A DNA stretch of 49,895 bases from Azonexaceae bacterium (lineage in GTDB: Bacteria > Pseudomonadota > Gammaproteobacteria > Burkholderiales > Rhodocyclaceae). Each line of letters begins with the position of its first letter. Positions within the stretch are counted from its first letter, which is position 1. The stretch lies in NCBI GenBank assembly GCA_009469675.1, contig SSSZ01000104.1:1-49895 (forward strand). The letters run 5' to 3'. Shown piece after piece: positions 29,266 to 38,392 of the stretch. Position numbers and translations under genes: made by a program. The notes beneath the pieces are model-generated. The model worked only from the letters and a program-made list of their open reading frames with translations. It did not search any database and was not told the origin of the DNA.

Positions 29266-30897
29266 ATGCCTGACCTGTTCGCCCTGCTGCGCCGTGGCCT
29301 GCGCCTCCCTCCTTCCGGCTGGGCGCTCGCCGGCATGCTGGCCTTCTACGTGGTGGCCGGCCTCTTCGGCCGCGATCCGTGGAAGGGCGAGGACGCCATC
29401 CACATCAGCACGGCCTGGCACATCCTGACCTACGGCGACTGGCTTTCTCCCAACCTCGCCGGCCGGCCCTTCAACGAACCGCCCCTCTACTACTGGAGTG
29501 CGGCGATCACCGGCAAGCTGCTGGGTGGTCTCCTGCCGCTCCACGACGCCATGCGTTTCGCCAGCGGACTCTGGGTCGCCCTGGCGCTGACCGGCATCTA
29601 CTACGCCGGCCGCGAACTTTACGGCCAGGACTCGGCCGCCGCCAGCCCCATGCTGCTTGCCGGCGCCGCCGGGCTGCTGCTCCACGCCCACGATGCGCAA
29701 CCCATGCTGGTGGCCCTGGCGGCCTACGGCGGGGTCATTGGCTCCCTCGCCGCCATGCCGCGCAAAGCCAAGCTGGCCGGCGTCTTTTACGGCGTTTCCC
29801 TGGCCGCCTGCCTGCTCGGTGCGGGGCTGGCGCCGAGCCTGCCCCTCCTGGCCGTCGCCCCCCTCGCCGCCGCGTTGTCGACCGACCGGCGAAGCGCTGC
29901 CACAACGCTGGGCCTCGGCCTGCTGCTCGCCGCCGCCCTGGCCCTGCCCTGGCCTCTGCTGCTGCACATCTTCGAACCGGCCCGCCTGGACGGCTGGGTA
30001 GACGCCGAATTAACCCAGCTCGGCGCCGGCATCGCCCCCCTGGCGGGCCTCGGCACCTATCTCGGCAACCTCCTCTGGTTCGCCTTCCCGGTCTTGCCCC
30101 TTGCCCTGTGGGGCCTGTGGCGCCGCCGCACCGCCTGGCGCGAGCGCCCGCAACTCCTGCCCCTGGCGTTTTTTGCCCTGACCCTGGTGATGCTGGCCAT
30201 CGCCTACCGGCCCCGCGAAATCCCGGCCCTGCTCCTCCTCCCGCCGCTGGCCCTCCTCGCCACGCCCGGCGCCCTGAGCCTGCGCCGCGGCGCCGCCAAC
30301 GCCTTCGATTCCTTCGCCATGATGACCTTCACCTTCTTCGCCGCCCTGGTCTGGGTGGCGTGGTCAGCGATGGCCCTGGGCTGGCCGGAGCGCCTGGCCA
30401 AGCGGGTGGTGGTGCTGCGCCCCGGATTCGTCAGCCATTTCGAACCCCTGGCCGTACTCGTGGCCCTGGTCGCGACGGCCTGGTGGATCTGGCTCATCGT
30501 CACGGCGCCCCGCTCGCCCTACCGCAGCCTCACCCACTGGACGATGGGCTTCACCACCTTCTGGCTTCTCGCCATCGCCCTCCTGCTCCCCTGGTTCGAC
30601 TATGGCAAGAGCTACCGCCCGGTCGCTCAGGCCGTGGCCCAGCGCCTGCCGGCCAAGGAAAAATGCCTGGCCGAGCGGGAACTGACCGACACCCAGCGGG
30701 CGTCGCTGGCCTACTTCGTCGGCATCGAACCCCTCGCCGCCGACAGCACGGCGGGGCAGGCGTGCCGATGGCTCCTCGTCCAGGGCGACACGCGCCAGGA
30801 ACTGGCGCCGCCGCCCGGGCGCTGGACCCGGGTCTGGGAAGGCAGCCGGCCGGGGGACCGGCGGGAGAAATTCCGCCTCTACCGGCGGGAGAATTGA
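29266..30897 (+). CDS. GT39-type (ArnT/PMT-like) integral membrane glycosyltransferase
   Basis: A 543-residue protein with about 11 membrane helices. The first periplasmic loop has the signature of lipid-linked-sugar glycosyltransferases (GT-C fold): FGRDPWKGEDAIHISTAWHI with the catalytic-type acidic residue, and RPFNEPPLYYWSAAITGKLL. A soluble C-terminal region (GKSYRPVAQAVAQRLPAKEK) follows, as in ArnT-like proteins. The acceptor could be lipid A, a protein or a glycan; no partner genes for sugar synthesis are nearby. The ATG at 29266 sits 10 bases after the rpmE terminator and has no visible Shine-Dalgarno, so the start is uncertain. Convergent with orn. Confidence 0.78.
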   Translation: MPDLFALLRRGLRLPPSGWALAGMLAFYVVAGLFGRDPWKGEDAIHISTAWHILTYGDWLSPNLAGRPFNEPPLYYWSAAITGKLLGGLLPLHDAMRFASGLWVALALTGIYYAGRELYGQDSAAASPMLLAGAAGLLLHAHDAQPMLVALAAYGGVIGSLAAMPRKAKLAGVFYGVSLAACLLGAGLAPSLPLLAVAPLAAALSTDRRSAATTLGLGLLLAAALALPWPLLLHIFEPARLDGWVDAELTQLGAGIAPLAGLGTYLGNLLWFAFPVLPLALWGLWRRRTAWRERPQLLPLAFFALTLVMLAIAYRPREIPALLLLPPLALLATPGALSLRRGAANAFDSFAMMTFTFFAALVWVAWSAMALGWPERLAKRVVVLRPGFVSHFEPLAVLVALVATAWWIWLIVTAPRSPYRSLTHWTMGFTTFWLLAIALLLPWFDYGKSYRPVAQAVAQRLPAKEKCLAERELTDTQRASLAYFVGIEPLAADSTAGQACRWLLVQGDTRQELAPPPGRWTRVWEGSRPGDRREKFRLYRREN

Positions 30898-30901
30898 GCG
30901 A

Positions 30902-31459
30902 TCAAACCGCTGCCGGCAGCTTCAGGAAGTACTCGCGGTAATACTTGAGTTCGTCGATGGACTCGTAGATATCGGCCAGGGCAGTGTGCTTGCTTTTCTT
31001 CTTGAAGCCCTTGTAGACCTCGGGAACCCAGCGCTTGCAGAGTTCCTTCAGGGTGCTGACGTCGAGGTTGCGGTAGTGGAAGAAAGCCTCCAACTCGGGC
31101 ATGGACCGGGCCATGAAGCGGCGGTCCTGGCAGATGGAATTGCCGCACATGGGCGAATGCCCGGGGGACGAATATTTGCGCAGGAACTCCAGGGCCTGGG
31201 CTTCGACGGCTGCTTCGTCAAGGGTCGACGCCCTGACCCGGTCGATGAGGCCGGAACGCCCGTGGGTTTTCTGGTTCCAATCGTCCATGGCGGCCAGCAC
31301 GGCGTCGCTCTGATGCACCGCCCAGGTCGGCGATTCGGCAACGAGCTGCAGTTCCTGGTTGGTCACCACCATGGCCAGTTCGATGATGCGGTCGCCATCG
31401 GGGTTTAGGCCGGTCATTTCCATGTCCAGCCAGACGAGGTTGTTTGCGTTGCCTGCCAT
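30902..31459 (-). CDS. orn: Oligoribonuclease Orn
   Basis: Orn is the DEDDh 3'-5' exonuclease that finishes RNA decay by cleaving diribonucleotides, including pGpG from c-di-GMP turnover. The 185-residue protein starts at ATG 31459. Exo motifs are [20 protein letters not shown] (Asp, Glu), [11 protein letters not shown] (Asp) and KHTALADI (His, Asp). The open frame extends upstream but only shadows the M48 gene. It is divergent from that gene with 43 bases between starts. Confidence 0.96.
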   Translation of the reverse strand: MAGNANNLVWLDMEMTGLNPDGDRIIELAMVVTNQELQLVAESPTWAVHQSDAVLAAMDDWNQKTHGRSGLIDRVRASTLDEAAVEAQALEFLRKYSSPGHSPMCGNSICQDRRFMARSMPELEAFFHYRNLDVSTLKELCKRWVPEVYKGFKKKSKHTALADIYESIDELKYYREYFLKLPAAV

Positions 31460-31502
31460 ATAATTGCCTGATGCCCAAAAGGCGCCATTGTCGCACAGCT
31501 CA

Positions 31503-32764
31503 ATGAACACCAGTTTTTCCCCCGGCGCGTTCACCGCCCTGTTCCTCGCCGCCTTCTTCGCCAGCCTGGCCCTGCGGCTCTGGCTGGGAATGCGCCACGC
31601 CCGCTTCGTCCAGGCGCACGCAGGGGCGGTTCCGGCCTTTTTCGCCCAGCGCATCTCCCTGGAATCCCACCGCAAGGCGGCCGCGTACACCGTCGCCAAA
31701 ACCCGCCTGGGGCTTCTCGCCACCCTGGCCGAGGCGGCGCTGCTCCTCGGCCTCACCCTGGGCGGCGGCCTCGCCCAGCTCCACGACTTCTGGAACGCCC
31801 GGCTCGCCGGCCTGGCCTACGGGGTCGCCCTGATCTTCAGCGTCATGGCCGTTTCCGCCCTGGTGGACCTACCCTTTTCCCTGGTCCGCCAGTTTGTCAT
31901 CGAGGCTCGTTTCGGCTTCAACCGCATGAGCCTGGGCCTGTTTTTCGCCGACTTGGCCAAACAGACCGCCCTCGGCCTCGCCATCGGCACCCCGGTGCTC
32001 CTCGCCATCCTCTGGCTCATGGCCGACCTGGGCAGCCTCTGGTGGCTCTACGCCTGGATTTTCTGGTGCCTCTTCAGCCTCGTGCTGCAGCTCATTTTTC
32101 CAACCTGGATCGCGCCCCTCTTCAACCGCTTTTCTCCGCTCCAGGGGGCGAGATGAAGGCCCGCATCGAAGCCCTGCTCGAGCGCTGCGGCTTTCGCTCC
32201 AGCGGCCTGTTCATCATGGACGGCTCGAAGCGCTCGAGCCACGGCAACGCCTACTTCACCGGCTTCGGCGACAACAAGCGCATCGTCTTTTTCGACACCC
32301 TCCTCGAACGCCTGGCGCCGGCCGAGGTCGAGGCCGTCCTGGCCCACGAACTCGGCCACTTCCGCCGCCGACACGTGGTCAAGCGCATCGCCCTGATGTT
32401 TGCCCTCTCGCTCGCCTTTCTCGCCCTTCTCGGCCAGCTCATCGACGCCCCCTGGTTCTACGCCGGCCTCGGCCTCGCCGGGGGCAACGCAGCCCTCGCC
32501 CTGATTCTCTTTTCGCTCATCGTGCCGGTGTTCACCTTCCCGTTCAGCCCGCTCCTCTCCCACCTCTCGCGGCGCCACGAATTCGAGGCCGACGCCTACG
32601 CCGCCGACCATGCCGACGCCGACGACCTGGTCCGCGCCCTGGTCAAGCTGTACCAGGACAACGCCGCGACCCTGACCCCGGATCCGCTCCATTCGCTGTT
32701 CTACGATTCCCACCCCCCCGCCGCCCAGCGCATCGACCACCTGCGCCAGCTGCGGGCCGCCTGA
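31503..32764 (+). pseudogene. M48-family (Ste24-like) zinc metalloprotease with frameshift
   Basis: Joined across one frameshift, this is a Ste24-type CaaX-protease-like membrane peptidase of about 420 residues. The first frame (31503-32156) gives the N-terminal helices through IFPTWIAPLFNRFSPLQGAR and then stops. The second continues from GEMKARIEALLERCGFRSSG with GNAYFTGFGDNKRIVFFDTL, the zinc motif VLAHELGHFRRRH and HEFEADAYAADHA with the third ligand. The shift is at a G5 tract (32144-32148); six G would restore one frame (Q-G-G-E-M). Both halves are well conserved, so the lesion is recent, or an assembly error, or a slippage site. Confidence 0.85.
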
Positions 32765-32791
32765 CCCGCCGACCACCCCCCCCGCCGCCCC

Positions 32792-33067
32792 ATGACCCCT
32801 GACACCCTCACCGCCCGCCTCGCCGCCCTGCCCGCCTGGAGCAGCGACGGCAAATCGATCCGCCGCGAATTCCGCTTCGCCGATTTCGACGCCACCATGG
32901 CCTTCGTCAATGCCGTTGCCGCCATCGCCCGCCGGCGCGACCACCACCCCGATCTCGAGGTCGGTTACTCCCGCGTCCTGGTGGCGTATACCAGCCACGA
33001 CGTGGGGGGGCTTTCCGAACGGGATTTCGCCAGTGCGGCCGAGGTCGACGCCCTGCCCCGCCCATGA
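32792..33067 (+). CDS. Pterin-4a-carbinolamine dehydratase (PhhB/DCoH family)
   Basis: This enzyme dehydrates 4a-hydroxytetrahydrobiopterin formed by aromatic amino-acid hydroxylases. The 91-residue protein has the family core FRFADFDATMAFVNAVAAIA and the active-site segment RRRDHHPDLEVGYSRVLVAY followed by TSHDVGGLSERD. No phenylalanine hydroxylase gene is nearby, so a molybdopterin-related or housekeeping role is equally possible. The ATG at 32792 follows a C-rich stretch with no Shine-Dalgarno. Its stop overlaps the rsgA start by 4 bases. Confidence 0.88.
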   Translation: MTPDTLTARLAALPAWSSDGKSIRREFRFADFDATMAFVNAVAAIARRRDHHPDLEVGYSRVLVAYTSHDVGGLSERDFASAAEVDALPRP

Positions 33068-33930
33068 GTCTCCGGGGCCGAGTCGTCGCCGCCCACGGCC
33101 GCCAGTACGTCGTCGAGCAGCATGACGGGACTCGCCTGCCCTGCTTCCCCCGGGGGAAACGCAGCGAAATCGCCTGCGGCGACGAAGTCGAGTTCGTCCG
33201 CAGCGGCCCAGACCAGGGCGTCATCGAACGCATTGCCCCCCGCCGCAGCCTCCTTTACCGCTCCAACGAAATCCGGCAAAAGCTCATCGCCGCCAACGTG
33301 GACCAACTCGTCCTGGTGGTCGCCACCGAACCGGCCTTTTCCGACGAACTGCTGACCCGCGCCATCGTCGCCGCCGAAAGCCAGGATATCGAAATCCTCG
33401 TCATCCTCAACAAAAGCGACCTCGCCGACCGCCTGCCCGCCGCCCGGCGGCGCCTCGCCATCCTTGCCGGCCTGGGCTACCGGGTGATCGAGCTTTGCGC
33501 TCGGGATCACGCCGAAGACCTGCGGCCCTTTCTCGGGGGCCGAACGAGCGTTCTGGTCGGGCAATCGGGGATGGGCAAATCGACCCTGGTCAATGCCCTC
33601 ATTCCCGCCGCCGGCGCCGCCACCCGGGAAATCTCCCAGGCCCTGGATTCCGGCAAGCACACCACGACCCACGCCTGCCTCTACCACCTCGACGCCGCCA
33701 GCCACCTCATCGACTCCCCGGGCCTGCAGGAATTCGGCCTCGGCCACCTGGGCCGCAGCGAGATCGAACACGCCTTTCGCGAATTCCGGCCCTGGCTCGG
33801 TCAATGCCGCTTCCGCGATTGCCGCCACGACCGCGAACCGGGCTGCGCGCTGCGCCAGGCCCTGGCCGCCGGCCAGGTGGACGACGACCGCTTCGCCGCC
33901 TATCATCGGATCATCGCCGAACAACGCTGA
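33064..33930 (+). CDS. rsgA: Small ribosomal subunit biogenesis GTPase RsgA
   Basis: RsgA checks late 30S maturation. The 288-residue protein has an N-terminal OB fold, then a circularly permuted G domain: NKSD (116-119) precedes the P-loop GQSGMGKST (166-174) and DSPGLQEFG. The zinc-binding end (CRFRDCRHDREPGCAL) is present. The start ATG overlaps the stop of the pterin dehydratase gene. orn is close by, an association also seen in E. coli. Confidence 0.96.
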   Translation: MSLRGRVVAAHGRQYVVEQHDGTRLPCFPRGKRSEIACGDEVEFVRSGPDQGVIERIAPRRSLLYRSNEIRQKLIAANVDQLVLVVATEPAFSDELLTRAIVAAESQDIEILVILNKSDLADRLPAARRRLAILAGLGYRVIELCARDHAEDLRPFLGGRTSVLVGQSGMGKSTLVNALIPAAGAATREISQALDSGKHTTTHACLYHLDAASHLIDSPGLQEFGLGHLGRSEIEHAFREFRPWLGQCRFRDCRHDREPGCALRQALAAGQVDDDRFAAYHRIIAEQR

Positions 33931-33940
33931 AGGAATTGCC

Positions 33941-34378
33941 ATGACCTCGACCCCGCGCCCCCGGGTTTTGCCCGTTTTCCTCACCGCCTTCCTGACGGCC
34001 GCCGCCTTGCCCGCCCCGGCGCTGGCCGACGCCTGTGGCCCCAACTGCGGCAAGGTCACGGCGGTCAACAAGGAAAAGCGCGAAGGTCAGGGTTCCGGCG
34101 TCGGCGCCGTGGCCGGCGGCGTCGCCGGCGGCCTCCTCGGGCACCAGATCGGCCGCGGCACGGGCAACACGGTGGCCACCATCGGTGGTGCGGCGGGCGG
34201 CGCCTACGTCGGCCATCAGGTCGAGAAAAAGGTCCGCAGCACCGTCGTCTACAAGGTCCAGGTCGCGCTCGACAACGGCCAGGGACGGAGCTTCGAATTC
34301 AAGGACAGCACGGCCTTCGCCGTCGGGGACCGGGTGCGGGTAAACAACGGGCGGCTGGAGCGCTATTCCGGCCGCTGA
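33941..34378 (+). CDS. Exported glycine-zipper 2TM protein
   Basis: A 145-residue protein with a signal peptide (PRVLPVFLTAFLTAAALPAP, then ALADACG). The core is a glycine zipper, GAVAGGVAGGLLGHQIGRGT followed by VATIGGAAGGAYVGHQVE, as in SlyB/17-kDa-antigen-like proteins, and the C-terminus is a small beta domain (SFEFKDSTAFAVGDRVRVNN). A cysteine pair (CGPNC) follows the signal, but the site looks like signal peptidase I rather than a lipobox. AAGGA precedes the ATG at 33941. Role unknown, probably envelope integrity. Confidence 0.82.
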   Translation: MTSTPRPRVLPVFLTAFLTAAALPAPALADACGPNCGKVTAVNKEKREGQGSGVGAVAGGVAGGLLGHQIGRGTGNTVATIGGAAGGAYVGHQVEKKVRSTVVYKVQVALDNGQGRSFEFKDSTAFAVGDRVRVNNGRLERYSGR

Positions 34379-34403
34379 CTTCGCCGCGCCGCTGCCGGCG
34401 GCT

Positions 34404-35294
34404 TCAGATGGCGATGGAAGCGACCACCTCGTTGCCGCAGCCGCGGTATTCGAGTTCGTCGAAACTCAGCAGCCGCGACATGGCGATGCCCCGCCCATGG
34501 GTGTCGAAGGCCCGTTCCGGGCTGAGTTCAAGGTAGCGGGTCCAGTCGAAGCCGGCGCCCTGGTCGCGGACGATGAAGCGCACCCGGTCGGCCAGCCGCT
34601 CGATCTCGAGATGCACCGTCCGGGCGCTGTATTCCGGCGCCGCCAGGCGACGGGCAATTTCGTCCGGCAGGCGCTCCTGGTCGATCAGCCGGGTCTTTTC
34701 CGCGTAGCCGATGGCCAGATTGCCGTGTTCGACGGCGTTGAGCATCAATTCGGAAAGCCCGAGCACGACGCGGCCCGGATCGGGGGCGGCGTTGGCGGCC
34801 AAGGTGGCGAGATTGCGGGCCTCTTCGGGAGTGCGAAAACAAAAAGTGGCCTGGCGCAGGTAGCCGAAACTCCGCCCCACCCGCTCGGCCTCGCGGCGCA
34901 GCTCCTGATAGTCGAGGCGGTCGCGGATGGCGGCCCCGACGATGGCGACCAGGGTATCGCCGGAAAACGGCTTGGTCAGATAGTAGTAGGCGCCGGCCCG
35001 CAGACCCTCGAGAACCTCGCCATCGGCCGACATGGCGGTCTGCATGATGACCGGCGTCTCCTCCGTCCCGGGGTGCTCCTTCACCCGCCGCAGGATTTCG
35101 ATGCCGTCCATGTCGGGCATCATGCGGTCGAGGAGGATGACGTCGAAGCGCTCGCCGCCCTCGGCGATCAGCCGCCAGGCTTGTCCGCCGTCGGCGGCGG
35201 CAAGAACCCGATAGCCTTCGTCCTGGAGGGTCTCCACCAGGCTCATCCGGGTCACCGGTTCATCCTCGACTACCAGCACGCTGGTCTGCGCCAT
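34404..35294 (-). CDS. Receiver domain fused to an RsbW-type ATPase domain
   Basis: A 296-residue two-domain regulator. Residues 1-125 are a CheY-like receiver with Asp56 in DVILLDRMMPDMDG and the conserved lysine in YYLTKPFSG. Residues about 160-296 are a GHKL ATPase: LSELMLNAVEHGNLAIGYAE (N-box), IVRDQGAGFDWTRYL and DTHGRGIAMSRLLSFDEL. There is no H-box, so this is not a standard kinase; the ATPase resembles anti-sigma kinases of the RsbW/SpoIIAB type. No partner kinase, phosphatase or anti-anti-sigma gene is adjacent. Confidence 0.85.
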   Translation of the reverse strand: MAQTSVLVVEDEPVTRMSLVETLQDEGYRVLAAADGGQAWRLIAEGGERFDVILLDRMMPDMDGIEILRRVKEHPGTEETPVIMQTAMSADGEVLEGLRAGAYYYLTKPFSGDTLVAIVGAAIRDRLDYQELRREAERVGRSFGYLRQATFCFRTPEEARNLATLAANAAPDPGRVVLGLSELMLNAVEHGNLAIGYAEKTRLIDQERLPDEIARRLAAPEYSARTVHLEIERLADRVRFIVRDQGAGFDWTRYLELSPERAFDTHGRGIAMSRLLSFDELEYRGCGNEVVASIAI

Positions 35295-35379
35295 GCCCTA
35301 TTCCCGCCGCTCGCCACTTGTCCGGGCAAGACCTTACCACGGTTCGCCGGCAACCGGGCAGGCCGGCGCGTCCCCCGGA

Positions 35380-36606
35380 TTACCGGGGCGGCGGCGCCAG
35401 GCCGAGCCAGTCGGCGGCGCCCAGGCCGGCCCCGCGGCCGCTGGCCAGGCACGCCGTGAGCAGGTAGCCGCCGGTCGGTGCTTCCCAGTCGAGCATTTCG
35501 CCGGCGCAAAAGACCCCGGGCCAGCGCCTGAGCATGAGCCGGTCGTCGAGTTCGGCAAAGGCCACGCCGCCGGCGGTGCTGATGGCCTCCTCGAGGGGCC
35601 GCGTCGCCACCAGGGGGAGCGGCAGGTGCTTCAGCAGTCGCGCCAGGTCGGCCGCGTCGCCAAGCCGTTGCGGGTCGACGCATTCCCGCAGCAGGGCGGC
35701 TTTGACACCGTTGATGCCGGCCCGACGACGGAGGTGGTTGGCCAGCGAATCCCGGCCCCGGGGGCGGGCCAGTTCGGCGCCCAGGACGGCTTCGTCGCGG
35801 CCCGGCACCAAGTCAAGATGGAGGAGCGCCGGCCCGCCGCCTTCCAGCGCATCGCGCAGCGCGGCGGAAAAACTGTAAATCAGCCCCCCTTCGACGCCCT
35901 GAGCGGTGATATTGAATTCGCCCTGCTTGCTCACCCCGGCAAACTCGGCGACCACCGGCTTAACCGGCGCCCCGGCAAAGCGTTCGCGGAAGAAGGGGGT
36001 CCAGGCCACGTCGAAGCCGCAATTGGCCGGGCGGTGGGGCGCCACCTCGACGGTCCGGGCCTGCAGGTAGGCTACCCAGGCGCCGTCGGAGCCGAGCCGG
36101 GTCCAGCTCGCCCCGCCCAGGGCCAGGACGGTGGCCTGCGGCTCGACCCGGATCTCGCCGGCGGGCGCGCAAAAAACCAGGCGGCCGTCGCTATCCCACC
36201 CCTGCCAGCGATGCCGAACGTAAAAGCTGACGCCGGCGGCCCGCAGGCGGTGCAGCCAGGCTCGCAGAAGGGGCGCGGCCTTCATCCCGGCGGGAAAGAC
36301 CCGGCCGGAACTGCCGACAAAGCTGGCGATGCCCAGCTCGTCCATCCAGGCCCGCAGCTGTTGCGGCCCGAAGGCGGCGAGGAGCGGTTCGAGGCGCCCC
36401 TGCGCCTTGCCGTAGCGGGAAAGGAAGGCGTCCATCGGCTCGGCGTGGGTGATGTTCATTCCCCCCTTGCCGGCCATCAGGAACTTGCGCCCCACCGACG
36501 GCATGCCCTCGAAGACCGCCACCGCCACACCCCGGCCGGCCAGCGCTTCGGCGGCCATCAGCCCGGCGGGACCGGCCCCGACGATGGCAACGCCGGCACG
36601 CTTCAT
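35380..36606 (-). CDS. BaiN/HI0933-family FAD-dependent oxidoreductase
   Basis: A 408-residue flavoprotein of the HI0933-like family (TIGR03862 type), a group of largely uncharacterised NAD(P)/FAD proteins. The N-terminal dinucleotide motif is [20 protein letters not shown], then [20 protein letters not shown], typical of the family. [16 protein letters not shown] and the C-terminal [20 protein letters not shown] complete the FAD site. The start overlaps the chemoreceptor stop by 4 bases (ATGA). The reaction is unknown; E. coli YhiN is the nearest well-known relative. Confidence 0.87.
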   Translation of the reverse strand: MKRAGVAIVGAGPAGLMAAEALAGRGVAVAVFEGMPSVGRKFLMAGKGGMNITHAEPMDAFLSRYGKAQGRLEPLLAAFGPQQLRAWMDELGIASFVGSSGRVFPAGMKAAPLLRAWLHRLRAAGVSFYVRHRWQGWDSDGRLVFCAPAGEIRVEPQATVLALGGASWTRLGSDGAWVAYLQARTVEVAPHRPANCGFDVAWTPFFRERFAGAPVKPVVAEFAGVSKQGEFNITAQGVEGGLIYSFSAALRDALEGGGPALLHLDLVPGRDEAVLGAELARPRGRDSLANHLRRRAGINGVKAALLRECVDPQRLGDAADLARLLKHLPLPLVATRPLEEAISTAGGVAFAELDDRLMLRRWPGVFCAGEMLDWEAPTGGYLLTACLASGRGAGLGAADWLGLAPPPR

Positions 36607-38219
36607 CGCATGTAGCGGAAATAGGCGACCAGTTCGCGCAGGCGGTCGGAGGTGTCTTTCATCACCGCCGACTGGTCGACCACCTCGCTGATGGTCGCCA
36701 CCGTCTGGTCGATGCCGGCGACGATGCCGTCCACCTGGGTGGCGATATCGGCCCCGGCCAGGCCCTGCTCCCGGGTGGCCTGGGCGATGTGGCGAGACAT
36801 TTCGGCCATGCGCTCGCTGTGGCTGTCCACCTCGCCCAGGCCCTGCTGGGCCACTTCCATCGCCTGGTCGGTCTTGGCGACATGGGTTCCGGCGGTTTCC
36901 ATGCCGCTCACCGCCAGTTGGGTCACCTGCTGAATCTCGCTCACCGTCGTGGTGATTTCGCGGGTCTGGGCGCTCGCCCGCTCGGCGAGCTTGCGCACCT
37001 CGTCGGCGACCACGGCGAAGCCCCGCCCGGCCTCGCCGGCCCGGGCCGCTTCGATGGCGGCGTTGAGGGCCAGGAGGTTGGTCTGCTCGGCGATGCCCTG
37101 GATGGTCTGGGTCACGACGCCGATGGCGTGGATCGACTTGAAAAGTTCGGCCATCGTGTGGCCCGCCTGGTCGACGGTGCTGACCACCGCCCGGGAGGCT
37201 TCCCGGCTTTCCACCATGTTGCCGGAGGCCTGGCCGAGGAGCCGGCGGGCGTCGTCCACCGCTTCGGCCGTCGTCCGGGCGTCGTCGGCGACGCTTTCGA
37301 TGGACCCGTTCATTTCCTCCACCGCCGCAGCGATGCGGGCCGCGGCGTCGGACTGCAGCTCGGACACGCGGTGGGTCTCCCGCATGCGGGTGCCGAGTTT
37401 TTCGCAATTGTCCCGCACCACCGTCGCCGACTCGGCGATCTCGGCCATCATGGTCTTCAAGTGGGTCTGCATGGTGACCAGGGCGTCGTTCAGCTTGCCC
37501 AGCTCATCGAGCCGGTGAAGTGGAATCTCGTCGGTCAGGTTGCCCTGGGCGATGTTGTCGAGCCGGCCGACAATGCGGCCCATGATGGTCAGCACCTTGC
37601 TCTGCAAGGCGATCAGGGTGATACCGGCTGCCACCCCGGCCAGGCCGAGGCCGAGCAAAATGCCATTGACGGCGGCCGGGCTGAGCCCGAGGCCGAGGAG
37701 GTTGATGAGGGCGCCGAGACCCTGGGCGGCGACCATGAACAGGGTGAGGGCAAGCAGCTTGCTGCGCAGGGTCACCCGCTGCCAGGCCGAAGGCTGCGGC
37801 AAAGCCGCCTTGGAGGCATTGAGCTGGCGGTAGAGCGCTTCGGCATCGGCCACCTGTTGCCGGCTGGGTTCGGTACGCACCGACATGTAGCCCACCGTTT
37901 CGCCTTTGCTGCGAACCGGCACGACGAGGGCGTCGACCCAATAGAAATCGCCGTTCTTGCAGCGATTTTTGACGATGCCCCGCCACGGACGGCCGGTCTT
38001 GACCGTGGCCCATAAGTCGGCAAAGGCCTGGGGGGGCATTTCCGGGTGGCGCACCAGGTTGTGGTTCTTGCCGATCAGTTCGCCGCGGGTGAAACCGGAA
38101 AGCTCGACGAAGGTGTCGTTGGCGTAGGTGATGATGCCCTTGAGGTCGGTCTTGGAAACGACGTATTTCCCTTTGGGAAAGGGATGTTCGACCTGGGTCA
38201 CCGGCAGATTGGTCTTCAT
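36603..38219 (-). CDS. Aer-like PAS-containing methyl-accepting chemotaxis protein
   Basis: A 538-residue chemoreceptor. An N-terminal PAS domain (about 20-130; [20 protein letters not shown], then [18 protein letters not shown]) precedes a hydrophobic hairpin (about 155-205), a HAMP domain and the signalling helices with hairpin tip [23 protein letters not shown] first, then membrane, with no periplasmic sensor, is the Aer layout, so energy or redox taxis through bound FAD is plausible. AGGAGG precedes the start at suitable spacing. A flavoprotein gene overlaps the 3' end. No other chemotaxis gene is in the window. Confidence 0.92.
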   Translation of the reverse strand: MKTNLPVTQVEHPFPKGKYVVSKTDLKGIITYANDTFVELSGFTRGELIGKNHNLVRHPEMPPQAFADLWATVKTGRPWRGIVKNRCKNGDFYWVDALVVPVRSKGETVGYMSVRTEPSRQQVADAEALYRQLNASKAALPQPSAWQRVTLRSKLLALTLFMVAAQGLGALINLLGLGLSPAAVNGILLGLGLAGVAAGITLIALQSKVLTIMGRIVGRLDNIAQGNLTDEIPLHRLDELGKLNDALVTMQTHLKTMMAEIAESATVVRDNCEKLGTRMRETHRVSELQSDAAARIAAAVEEMNGSIESVADDARTTAEAVDDARRLLGQASGNMVESREASRAVVSTVDQAGHTMAELFKSIHAIGVVTQTIQGIAEQTNLLALNAAIEAARAGEAGRGFAVVADEVRKLAERASAQTREITTTVSEIQQVTQLAVSGMETAGTHVAKTDQAMEVAQQGLGEVDSHSERMAEMSRHIAQATREQGLAGADIATQVDGIVAGIDQTVATISEVVDQSAVMKDTSDRLRELVAYFRYMR

Positions 38220-38336
38220 GGGAAGGGCCCTCCTCGTTATTTTTCTTGCAGCCCAATCCTATCACCAAAGATATAGATGGCAATACCCTGGCGTACGGCA
38301 AGGTGCCGTTTTTCATTCTTTCGGAATATCGAGCAA

Positions 38337-38374
38337 CAAAAAAAAACCGGCGGATCGCTCCGCCGATTCTTTTT
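38337..38374 (-). terminator. Rho-independent terminator of the thiolase gene
   Basis: CGGCGGA and TCCGCCG (38348-38354, 38359-38365) form a 7-bp stem with loop TCGC. The nine A residues at 38338-38346 read as a T-run on the minus strand, so it terminates the thiolase transcript. A T-rich tract on the other side would allow function in both directions. Confidence 0.88.
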
Positions 38375-38392
38375 GTTGCTCCGAGGCCGGGG

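Noticed and set aside
32042-32764. Independent short M48 protease gene
   Set aside because: Its first 36 codons are a shadow of the first frame; homology begins only at GEMKARIEALL, so the gene is frameshifted, not separate.
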